A stretch of DNA of 32,337 bases, taken from positions 2,401,587 to 2,433,923 of the forward strand of contig NZ_RDBK01000043.1 in assembly GCF_008042275.1 (NCBI RefSeq), written 5' to 3'. The notes beneath the pieces were generated by a model, which saw nothing but the letters and a program-made list of their open reading frames with translations, was not told where the DNA came from and ran no database searches. Below, piece after piece: positions 1-9,519 of this stretch. The position numbers and the translations under genes are program-made. Position 1 is the first letter of the stretch. The number at the start of each line of letters is the position of its first letter. The DNA comes from Streptomyces sp. OR43. GTDB lineage: Bacteria; Actinomycetota; Actinomycetes; Streptomycetales; Streptomycetaceae.

Positions 1-82
1 GTGTGGGGCCGTGTGGCGGCCTGGGCGTGGCCGGGGCATACCAGGGGTGGGCCCCGATGTCCTGTGCCGGACAGCATTTGTT

Positions 83-111
83 TTGACCGGAGTCGATGAG
101 GTAGGTACGCT
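83..111 (+). promoter_or_regulatory. candidate rpsL (str operon) promoter
   Basis: TTGACC (83-88) and TACGCT (106-111) are separated by 17 bases, a good match to housekeeping HrdB-type promoters. Transcription would start near 118, giving a leader of about 185 nt that includes both leader hairpins. The call rests on sequence only. Confidence 0.55.
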
Positions 112-230
112 CAGACCTTGTGCCTGGGGTGTGCCTGGGCTCGCGTGCGTGTCCTCAACCGCACGGCGAGTCCGTCTTTGGCCACCGCGATCTGTGCTTC
201 CACTGCTCCAGGGGAGTGGCCCGCAGCATT

Positions 231-282
231 CGACACACCCGACCGCGTGGGTCGGTGAGTGTTCCAGGTTAGTTTCACCGAC
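231..282 (+). promoter_or_regulatory. str leader element with two mutually exclusive hairpins
   Basis: The core CCCGACCGCGTGGGTCGG folds as CCGACC (239-244) with GGTCGG (250-255). GTCGGTGA (251-258) can instead pair with TCACCGAC (275-282), reusing the same GTCGG bases, so the two stems cannot form together. The segment 231-255 recurs with one mismatch at 19156-19180 before rpsJ. A role in coordinating or attenuating ribosomal operons is inference. Confidence 0.55.
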
Positions 283-305
283 GGCACACAGAAACCGGAG
301 AAGTA

Positions 306-677
306 GTGCCTACGATTCAGCAGCTGGTCCGGAAGGGCCGGCAGGACAAGGTCGAGAAGAACAAGACGCCCGCGCTCGAGGGTTCGCCCCAGCGCCGCGG
401 CGTCTGCACGCGTGTGTTCACGACCACCCCGAAGAAGCCGAACTCCGCGCTCCGGAAGGTCGCACGTGTGCGTCTGACCTCCGGCATCGAGGTCACGGCC
501 TACATCCCGGGTGAGGGACACAACCTGCAGGAGCACTCCATCGTGCTCGTGCGTGGTGGCCGTGTGAAGGACCTGCCGGGTGTTCGCTACAAGATCATCC
601 GCGGCTCCCTTGACACCCAGGGTGTCAAGAACCGCAAGCAGGCCCGCAGCCGCTACGGCGCCAAGAAGGAGAAGTAA
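306..677 (+). CDS. rpsL: 30S ribosomal protein S12
   Basis: S12 lies at the decoding centre of the small subunit and monitors codon-anticodon pairing. The 123-residue product has normal length and carries the conserved PNSALRK segment (residues 45-51) and the RVKDLPGVR loop (86-94). Lys43 and Lys88, the usual sites of streptomycin-resistance substitutions, are both wild type, so no rpsL-based resistance is predicted. The GTG start is set by GGAG five bases upstream and by agreement with actinobacterial S12. It is the first gene of the str operon, two bases before rpsG, and is probably transcribed from the promoter at 83-111. Confidence 0.98.
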   Translation: MPTIQQLVRKGRQDKVEKNKTPALEGSPQRRGVCTRVFTTTPKKPNSALRKVARVRLTSGIEVTAYIPGEGHNLQEHSIVLVRGGRVKDLPGVRYKIIRGSLDTQGVKNRKQARSRYGAKKEK

Positions 678-679
678 GA

Positions 680-1150
680 ATGCCTCGTAAGGGCCCCGCC
701 CCGAAGCGCCCGGTCATCATTGACCCGGTCTATGGTTCTCCTCTTGTCACCTCGCTGATCAACAAGATCCTGCTCAACGGCAAGCGCTCCACCGCCGAGC
801 GGATCGTGTACGGCGCCATGGAAGGCCTCCGCGAGAAGACCGGCGCTGACCCGGTCATCACGCTGAAGCGCGCGCTTGAGAACGTCAAGCCCTCGCTCGA
901 GGTCAAGTCCCGCCGTGTCGGTGGCGCCACCTACCAGGTGCCGATCGAGGTCAAGCCCGGTCGCGCTGCCACCCTCGCGCTGCGCTGGGTCGTCGGTTAC
1001 TCCCGCGCCCGTCGCGAGAAGACGATGACCGAGCGGCTCATGAACGAGCTGCTCGACGCCTCCAACGGTCTTGGCGCTGCCGTCAAGAAGCGCGAGGACA
1101 CCCACAAGATGGCCGAGTCGAACAAGGCCTTCGCGCACTACCGCTGGTAG
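680..1150 (+). CDS. rpsG: 30S ribosomal protein S7
   Basis: S7 is a primary 16S rRNA-binding protein that nucleates assembly of the 30S head and lines the E site. The 156-residue product is full length and begins with the PRKGPAPKRP segment typical of actinobacterial S7, followed by the basic helical core. The ATG lies two bases after the rpsL stop, and the ribosome-binding site AAGGAG (666-671) sits inside the end of rpsL, so translation is probably coupled. In E. coli S7 represses its own operon by binding the S12-S7 junction; this two-base junction differs, so the same mechanism cannot be assumed. Confidence 0.98.
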   Translation: MPRKGPAPKRPVIIDPVYGSPLVTSLINKILLNGKRSTAERIVYGAMEGLREKTGADPVITLKRALENVKPSLEVKSRRVGGATYQVPIEVKPGRAATLALRWVVGYSRARREKTMTERLMNELLDASNGLGAAVKKREDTHKMAESNKAFAHYRW

Positions 1151-1188
1151 TCGCTTACCCCATCGAGACCGAGAGAAGATTGAGCCTT

Positions 1189-3318
<2,130 letters not shown>

Positions 3319-3360
3319 CTCTCCCGAGTTGACGCTTTAGGCTTATCACCGGAGCCTGGT

Positions 3361-3402
3361 GGGGCATTTGACACGGCGCGCAAGCATTGTGTCGAATGCC
3401 CC
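3361..3402. repeat. fusA-tuf intergenic inverted repeat
   Basis: GGGGCATTTGACAC (3361-3374) pairs with GTGTCGAATGCCCC (3389-3402) across 14 bases. All 14 positions pair, one of them as G-U in RNA. The left arm contains TTGACA and the right arm TCGAAT, so the palindrome coincides with a candidate tuf promoter. As RNA in fusA read-through transcripts it would be a stable hairpin; as DNA it could be an operator. Confidence 0.75.
3368..3397 (+). promoter_or_regulatory. candidate internal tuf promoter
   Basis: TTGACA (3368-3373) and TCGAAT (3392-3397) are 18 bases apart in the fusA-tuf gap. The -35 is a perfect consensus; the -10 is weaker. A separate tuf promoter inside the str operon fits what is reported for streptomycete tuf1 and would let EF-Tu exceed its operon partners. 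Confidence 0.45.
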
Positions 3403-3478
3403 CGGCCCCGGCATCCCAGCAAAGATCACCTGGCGCCGATGAAGCAAGGCGTACAGAACCACTCCGCAGGAGGACCCA

Positions 3479-4672
<1,194 letters not shown>

Positions 4673-4713
4673 GTACTTGAGCGTCTGACCTGGTAGCTCC
4701 GCACAAGAGCACC

Positions 4714-4765
4714 GAGAAGGGCCCCGTCCCATCGCGCAAGCGGTGGGGCGGGGCCCTTCTTCTTG
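4714..4765 (+). terminator. tuf / str operon terminator
   Basis: GAGAAGGGCCCCGTCCCA and TGGGGCGGGGCCCTTCTTC form a long GC-rich stem around a 12-base loop, followed by a pyrimidine-rich TTCTTCTTGTC stretch. It lies between convergent genes (tuf on plus, an acetyltransferase on minus) and could act in both directions. Confidence 0.85.
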
Positions 4766-4767
4766 TC

Positions 4768-5235
4768 TCAGGCAGTGGCTACGGGCGGCCGGCGCACCAT
4801 GAACACGTCCACCGGGTCCTCGTGCTCCAGGACGAACCCGTGCCGCTCGTACAGCCGCCGGGCCGCGCTGCCCTGGAGCACGTCGAGGCGGACCGGCACG
4901 CCTTCGGTGTCCGTACGGGCCAGCAGCTCGCCCAGCACGGCCGAGCCGATGCCCCGCCCCTGGACCTTCTCGTCGACGAAGAAGCTCTCCAGACAGTGCC
5001 CGTCCTGGTGGGGGCGGAGGGTGACGCTGCCGGCGAAGCGGCCTTCGACGACGATCACCGAGGTGTGCTCGGGCACGTAGGACTCCCGCATCCGCCGGCG
5101 CACCCGGTCCTCGTCGAAGCGGCCGAGGCGGACCAGGTCCGGGCGCATCACGACGGCCCGGAGTTCGACTATGGCTTCGAGGTCCTCGGGGGTGGCGGGG
5201 CGCAGGGCCCAGTGGTGGGTGGTACGTGCATGCAT
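4768..5235 (-). CDS. GNAT family N-acetyltransferase
   Basis: The 155-residue protein is a single GNAT domain that would transfer an acetyl group from acetyl-CoA to an unknown amine. The diagnostic motif A pyrophosphate loop QGRGIGSAV is at residues 92-100, preceded by the beta-4 strand ESFFVDEK. The C-terminal ARRLYERHGFVLEH is the usual motif B. The N-terminal ALRPATPEDLEAIVELR is the standard first strand and helix. The ATG at 5235 lacks a clear Shine-Dalgarno sequence. The gene converges on tuf and diverges from the hemerythrin-like gene. The substrate cannot be predicted. Confidence 0.85.
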   Translation of the reverse strand: MHARTTHHWALRPATPEDLEAIVELRAVVMRPDLVRLGRFDEDRVRRRMRESYVPEHTSVIVVEGRFAGSVTLRPHQDGHCLESFFVDEKVQGRGIGSAVLGELLARTDTEGVPVRLDVLQGSAARRLYERHGFVLEHEDPVDVFMVRRPPVATA

Positions 5236-5305
5236 GGCTGGAGTCTGTCAGAGGGCTGATGGTGGATGCGCGGACGGTAGCGCCCAGAAATGGCGCATAG
5301 CTCTC

Positions 5306-5311
5306 TAAAGT
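5306..5311 (+). promoter_or_regulatory. candidate -10 box of a leaderless transcript
   Basis: TAAAGT ends six bases before the ATG at 5318 and no Shine-Dalgarno sequence precedes that ATG. This spacing is typical of leaderless mRNAs, which are frequent in Streptomyces. No clear -35 is visible. Confidence 0.4.
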
Positions 5312-5317
5312 GGGCGC

Positions 5318-5785
5318 ATGTGTCACTACTGCGGCTGCCGTGAGATCCCGCTGATCAAGGAGTTCATCGCGGAGCACGAGTCCGTCACCGACGCGGCGGG
5401 CGGTGCGCTGCGCGCCCTGGACGCCGGTGACCGGAACCTTGCCGCGGAGCTGGTGGTCCGGATGGGGCGGGAGCTGCGGGCCCATTGGCAGGGGGAGGAG
5501 CAGGGGCTCTTCGCGGTGATGAGCGGCGACGCGGAGTACGCCGGGTACATCGACGCGCTGGTGGCGGAGCACCGCGAACTCGCCGCCTTCCTCGACCGGG
5601 TCGACCTGAGCCGAGCCGAGGACGTCGTACGGCTGCGCGAGGCGGTCGATGAGCTGCACCACCACATCGCGAAGGAGGAGGACGGGCTGTTCCCGGCCTC
5701 GCTCACCGCGTTGTCCGGGGACGAGTGGGACGTGTCGATGGCGGCCTGGCGTACGGCACATCCGGACGCGCGCGGGAGCCTCTGA
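5318..5785 (+). CDS. Hemerythrin-like (HHE) cation-binding protein
   Basis: The 155-residue protein is predicted to be a four-helix bundle binding a non-haem di-iron centre, with roles in oxygen, NO or redox sensing, or iron handling. Candidate ligands are His20 (AEHES), His56 with Glu60/Glu61 (HWQGEEQGLF), His85 (AEHREL), and His114-116 with Glu120/Glu121 (HHHIAKEEDGLFP). Residues 2-7 form a Cys-His-x-Cys-x-Cys cluster outside the HHE fold that may bind metal or be redox active. It appears monocistronic, diverging from the GNAT gene across 82 bases, and may be leaderless. The domain call is strong; the physiological role is unknown. Confidence 0.85.
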   Translation: MCHYCGCREIPLIKEFIAEHESVTDAAGGALRALDAGDRNLAAELVVRMGRELRAHWQGEEQGLFAVMSGDAEYAGYIDALVAEHRELAAFLDRVDLSRAEDVVRLREAVDELHHHIAKEEDGLFPASLTALSGDEWDVSMAAWRTAHPDARGSL

Positions 5786-5786
5786 C

Positions 5787-5844
5787 GGGATCAGCCGGCC
5801 TCCGGGACCGCGCGGGCCGCCGCGCACAGAGCCTCGTCGTCGCG
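5787..5844 (-). pseudogene. Relic of a HEAT-repeat gene 3' end
   Basis: This segment matches 6795-6852, the last codons of the HEAT-repeat gene, at 54 of 58 positions. Read on the minus strand it still encodes RDDEALCAAARAVPEAG followed by a stop in the homologous position; the intact gene ends RDDEALCAAARAVLDAV. Similarity ends abruptly on both sides. It is best explained as the remaining tail of a paralogue otherwise deleted, or a short duplication that accompanied arrival of the neighbouring membrane-protein gene. Confidence 0.7.
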
Positions 5845-5864
5845 GGAGGCGGTGGGCCGGCCGG

Positions 5865-6671
5865 TCAGGGCCCCTGCGACAGGTCTGACAGGCGCACGCC
5901 GTGCAGGACGCGCAGGCGCCGCAGCTGCCAGTAGGCCAGGAGGACCAGCGTCACCGGCCCGGTGAGGCCGAGGAGCAGGTGCACCGGCGTGGAGACCTGG
6001 TCGTACATCGGGTCGCCCATCGTGGGCAGGGTCAGGCAGAGCATGAAGGCCGTCGGCAGCAGGACCGGCAGGCAGTCGTTGACGTCTGCGCTACGTCCTC
6101 CGTTGAGGATGAGCAGCAGCATGCCGTACATGCCGAAGAGACCCAGCCACAGGCCACAGACCGCGGTCACGGGTGAGCGCGGCGGCCAGTCGGAGAGGCG
6201 GGTCTGGATGAAGACCATCCAGGACGCACAGGTGAGGACGTAGGCGAGGAGCGGGCCGCGCCACATCTTGGTCGCGGCCCACTTCCGGCCCTTGGGCGCC
6301 AGCGCGACCGCGATCCCGCAGACGTTGAAGATGATCAGCATGGCGCCGGCCGTGTAGGCGAAGCTCTGCCAGAACCGCCTGGGAATCTCGCTCGCGGGCA
6401 CGAGCCCGAGGGCCAGCCAGGCGGCGACGGTCAGGGCGAGGCCGAGCGCACCACGCCAGATCTGCGCCCTGTCGATCGCGCGGTCCCTGACCCGGTCGGC
6501 GCGCGTCGGTGAGCACAGGCGGTGCGCGGTGATCACCGGCACCAGCCAGCCCATCCACCACAGGACGCCGCGCCGCGCCCGGGGCACGAGGCGGAGAACA
6601 GGCGCGGGGGCCCGGCGGGGCGGTGCTCCTGGTGGCGGCACAATCGGACGTCTCGTATCTGGCTCCGCCAT
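5865..6671 (-). CDS. Multipass membrane protein of unknown function
   Basis: The product has 268 residues when started at the ATG of MAEPDTRR (6671), preceded by a G-rich stretch. A longer frame to 6848 exists, but its extra 59 residues look non-coding and run into the HEAT gene end. A proline/arginine-rich cytoplasmic N-terminus of about 35 residues precedes roughly six or seven hydrophobic segments, among them GALGLALTVAAWLALGL, AGAMLIIFNVCGIAVAL, LLAYVLTCASWMVFI, GLFGMYGMLLLIL and LLLGLTGPVTLVLLAYW. The C-terminus is basic. I see no transporter or enzyme motif and do not recognise the family. It lies downstream of the HEAT gene on the same strand, with 127 bases between, and may or may not share its transcript. 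Confidence 0.7.
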   Translation of the reverse strand: MAEPDTRRPIVPPPGAPPRRAPAPVLRLVPRARRGVLWWMGWLVPVITAHRLCSPTRADRVRDRAIDRAQIWRGALGLALTVAAWLALGLVPASEIPRRFWQSFAYTAGAMLIIFNVCGIAVALAPKGRKWAATKMWRGPLLAYVLTCASWMVFIQTRLSDWPPRSPVTAVCGLWLGLFGMYGMLLLILNGGRSADVNDCLPVLLPTAFMLCLTLPTMGDPMYDQVSTPVHLLLGLTGPVTLVLLAYWQLRRLRVLHGVRLSDLSQGP

Positions 6672-6798
6672 CGCTGCCCCCCCGTGGCCGGTGTCGGCAC
6701 AACTGTAGGGATGTGCGGACTGAGCGTCATCAGTGCGTACCGGTAGGGGAGTTGTGGGCGGCCATGGGCAAGCGGAAGCAGGGGGCCTTTCGCGGGGA

Positions 6799-8409
6799 TC
6801 AGACGGCGTCCAGGACCGCGCGGGCCGCCGCGCACAGAGCCTCGTCATCGCGGACGGAACGCCAGTCGTCGTGGCGTACGGGGCGTTCGTCGGCGTCGAG
6901 GAGGGCGCGCAGGTGCGGTGCCATCTGCGCGGGGTCCGCGGGGAGCCGGCACAGCCTCCGGACGACGGCCATCGCGTCGGAGCGGTGGTCGTGCGGGATC
7001 TGTTCCCCCGCCGCCAAATCTTCGGGCAGTGAGGCGAGGAGTACGTCGCTGTGCGCGGCGAAGGGGGCGAGCGCCTCGGCGAGGCTGAGGTCGCTGCGGC
7101 TCCAGCGGCGGTCGATCGAACCCGTGGGGCGGTGGGCGAAGTCGCCGCGGGTGCGCAGCAGTTCGACGAGGTACGGTACGCAGCGCTCGTCGCCCATCCG
7201 GCTCAGCGCCCACGCGGCGTGCTCCCGTGTGGGCTCGTTGGGTTCCTCGGCCGGGCAGAGACGCGCGGCGACGAGGTCGGCCCACGGGTGCGCGGCGGCT
7301 CCGCACATGGCGAGGACCCGCAGGGCGAAGACACGGTTCTCCGGATGTGCGTCGCTCACCCGCTCGGCCACGGTCGGCAGGAGCGCGGGTACGGCGGAGC
7401 GCCAGCGGGAGATCAGGGCCGCGGCGATCCGGAGGCCACCCGCGCGCTCATCCCTGCGGTCGTGGCGCAGCAACGCGTGCGCCAGGGCGAGCCGTCCGGG
7501 GAGGTCGGCTCCGAGCCGCCGGTCGGCCTCGGTGATGTCGTCGATGCGCGAGGAGAAGCACTCCGCGGGCGGGTAGGCCGACGCGGCCGAGGAGGCGAGG
7601 AGTGCGGCGGTGGTGACGTGGGCGTAGAGGGGGTCGGCGTGCCCGGGCAGGGCGCGGCACAGGGCCTCCACGGCCTGGAGCCGGACGTCGTGGCGGATCT
7701 CCTCGTCCCAGGCGATCCAGGCGTCAAGGTCCTGGTCGATGTCGGGTTCCGCTCCCTTGCCCTCGACGGTCATGCGGTGCCGCAGCCACGCGAGGGCTTC
7801 TTCGCGTCGACCGGTGCCATGGCGGGCGAGCTCGCCGACGCCCAGCACGAGGCGCCCGGCCGACCAGAGGCCCGCCTCGACGTCGAAGCGCGCCCGGAAG
7901 TCGGCGATCAGCCAGTCCGCGTGGGCCGCGGACTGTGCGAGTGCGCGGACCGCGCCGGCCCGGATGAGGGAGTCGCTGTCGTCGAGCAGCGGCAGCAGCT
8001 CCTCGGCGGCCCGCTCCCAGGTGGCCGGCCACCTCGCGTCCACGGTGGGCCGCCACCTGCCTTCGAGGATGCGGTCGACCTTCGCGGTCGGGGCGGTGTT
8101 GCCCGTGCCGGCGATGTCGGCGATCGTCCGCAGGACCTCGAAGCGCACCGTCACGTCCGGATCCCGGGCCGCCTCCACGAGGAACGGCAGTATCTCGGCG
8201 GCCGCCCCGCTCACCGAGCTGCCGTCGCCGATGGCCGCGAAGCGCAGATTCGTACAGGTGTCGTCAGCCGTGATGCGGTCGGTCGCCCAGAGCTCTGCCA
8301 GTACGTCGGGGCCGTACCGTTCGCCGGTGTAGGCATCGGTCACCTTCGACCAGTCGGTCCGTGCGGCGAGCCGTGCCAGTTGCTCTGCTCGTGTCTCCTG
8401 CGCGGACAT
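6799..8409 (-). CDS. HEAT-repeat protein
   Basis: The 536-residue protein is mostly tandem helical HEAT-like repeats. Examples are DPDVTVRFEVLRTIADIA, DSDSLIRAGAVRALAQSA, HPENRVFALRVLAMCGAA and TREHAAWALSRMGDERCVPY. Such solenoids are protein-binding scaffolds, and no catalytic motif is visible. The ATG at 8409 (MSAQETRAEQ) is preceded by GAGGGG at good spacing. The frame remains open to 8901, but those codons are the shadow of the next gene. It follows the TY-Chap-like gene by 11 bases and is the last member of a three-gene minus-strand cassette. A relic of a second copy of its 3' end lies at 5787-5844. An immunity or adaptor role is suggested by context only. Confidence 0.75.
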   Translation of the reverse strand: MSAQETRAEQLARLAARTDWSKVTDAYTGERYGPDVLAELWATDRITADDTCTNLRFAAIGDGSSVSGAAAEILPFLVEAARDPDVTVRFEVLRTIADIAGTGNTAPTAKVDRILEGRWRPTVDARWPATWERAAEELLPLLDDSDSLIRAGAVRALAQSAAHADWLIADFRARFDVEAGLWSAGRLVLGVGELARHGTGRREEALAWLRHRMTVEGKGAEPDIDQDLDAWIAWDEEIRHDVRLQAVEALCRALPGHADPLYAHVTTAALLASSAASAYPPAECFSSRIDDITEADRRLGADLPGRLALAHALLRHDRRDERAGGLRIAAALISRWRSAVPALLPTVAERVSDAHPENRVFALRVLAMCGAAAHPWADLVAARLCPAEEPNEPTREHAAWALSRMGDERCVPYLVELLRTRGDFAHRPTGSIDRRWSRSDLSLAEALAPFAAHSDVLLASLPEDLAAGEQIPHDHRSDAMAVVRRLCRLPADPAQMAPHLRALLDADERPVRHDDWRSVRDDEALCAAARAVLDAV

Positions 8410-8420
8410 GCTGCCCCTCG

Positions 8421-8864
8421 TCAGCCCTTCGGGGCGAGGCCCAGCAGGGGCAGGACGAGGTCGCGATTGCCTCTGCGTCCGTCCCACGCCTCGTACACCA
8501 GGGCCTCCGGGCCGGTGATCCGCAGCCCGTCGCGCAGGCCGGTCACCGTCATCCCCGCCAGCCTGCGGTACGCGTCCGAGGGCGACGGCCAGGGCAGCTC
8601 GGCCCACCAGTTGTGGCCGTAGACGGTGTCCTCGGGCGGCTGCCAGCCCGCCTCGACGATCAGCCGGGAGCCCGCCTCTCCCGCGCGCAGTGCCGGGTCG
8701 AGACCGTGATCCCCGACCAGTTCGGCCTCCACCCCTTCGTCGCTCTGGAGGAACTGCGCGTACCGGCCGGTGCCTCCGCCCTCGCGAATGATCAGCACCG
8801 ATCCGGCGCCCAGCAGGGTCAGCTGCTCGGCGAGCCTTTCCCCGAACCCGTCCCACCCCGTCAC
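8421..8864 (-). CDS. TY-Chap/YbjN-like chaperone-fold protein
   Basis: The 147-residue protein starts at a GTG that overlaps the preceding stop (GTGA), indicating coupling. Its pattern resembles small proteins annotated as TY-Chap (type III secretion chaperone/YbjN-like) in Streptomyces: WDGFGERLAEQL, then strands VLIIREG and YAQFLQSD, AELVGDHGLDP, then EAGWQPP and NWWAELPWP. These are often encoded near secreted toxins or paired with helical proteins, and are thought to bind partners rather than catalyse reactions. Family assignment is from memory of pattern and moderately sure. The target is unknown; the HEAT protein encoded next is the obvious candidate. Confidence 0.55.
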   Translation of the reverse strand: MTGWDGFGERLAEQLTLLGAGSVLIIREGGGTGRYAQFLQSDEGVEAELVGDHGLDPALRAGEAGSRLIVEAGWQPPEDTVYGHNWWAELPWPSPSDAYRRLAGMTVTGLRDGLRITGPEALVYEAWDGRRGNRDLVLPLLGLAPKG

Positions 8865-9364
8865 AGCAGCCCCTCCTCATCCATCCGCAGAAGTTCGTCA
8901 TCGAGGGAGAGCCGCTTGTTGGTCACCAGCTCCAAGTGCACCGAGTCTCCCGTGTGTTCGAGCACCAAGGTGGTGTCGGCGCCGGCTGCCCAGTGAATCG
9001 AGGCAGGGGCGCCCGGCCTGCGGTCCGTCGGCGCGCCCCACGACGTGTGCAACGCGGCGGCCATCCTCGCGAACGCGTCCTGGGACAGGGCCCATTCAGC
9101 CGCGTAGTCGGTCAGACGCAGCCGTACGCGCTCGACCATCTCCTGGTCCTGCGCGCTCCTGCGGCGGGACGTGGCGCGGTCGGCTCGTTCGAACCCGGTG
9201 CGGAGGAGGTCCCAGCGCGGCCGGATCATCAACGCCTGACGTGTGAACTGCGCGGACCGTCTGGAGCTCGGCGTGGCCCCCAGCTCCCACGTGCATTCCA
9301 ACGACCGCAGTCGTTCAGCGAGTTCGACAACTTCGGCATCACTCAACGCACGCCATTGCGTCAT
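8861..9364 (-). CDS. Unknown protein, first gene of the TY-Chap/HEAT cassette
   Basis: The 167-residue protein starts MTQWRALSDAEVVELAERLRS at an ATG preceded by GGAG. It is soluble, with an amphipathic N-terminal helix, a basic central region rich in arginine (FERADRATSRRRSAQDQEMVERVR) and a C-terminal half with strands (TTLVLEHTG, VHLELVTNK). I do not recognise it firmly; it faintly resembles DUF6301-type proteins found beside TY-Chap genes. Its stop overlaps the next start by four bases. It diverges from the Eis-like gene across 155 bases, where the cassette promoter should lie. Confidence 0.6.
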   Translation of the reverse strand: MTQWRALSDAEVVELAERLRSLECTWELGATPSSRRSAQFTRQALMIRPRWDLLRTGFERADRATSRRRSAQDQEMVERVRLRLTDYAAEWALSQDAFARMAAALHTSWGAPTDRRPGAPASIHWAAGADTTLVLEHTGDSVHLELVTNKRLSLDDELLRMDEEGLL

Positions 9365-9519
9365 ACGCTCCGGAGGCGCGGCACGACCTCACCGGCCCGC
9401 CCCCTCCTCCTCACCCTCGTACGGCCGACATTTCGCCGATCATGGCACGCTGCTCCGACACTCCACATCGACGCGGCACACGGATATGCGGTTGCCCGCC
9501 TGCGCGGACGGGGGATGCA

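Larger units (their letters stand above)
1..305 (+). promoter_or_regulatory. str operon upstream region and 5' leader
   Basis: This 305-base stretch holds no credible gene. It contains a sigma-70-like promoter (83-111), a small CCACT/AGTGG stem near 200-219, the CCGACC/GGTCGG element (231-255) and an overlapping 8-bp stem GTCGGTGA/TCACCGAC (251-258 with 275-282). A GGAG ribosome-binding site lies at 297-300, five bases before the GTG of rpsL. The first 80 bases are GC-rich and show nothing I recognise. They probably follow rpoC in the usual actinobacterial order, but that gene is outside the window. Confidence 0.7.

Noticed and set aside
1180..1188. TTG start for fusA
   Set aside because: The ribosome-binding site would be almost adjacent; ATG 1189 has correct spacing and matches homologues.
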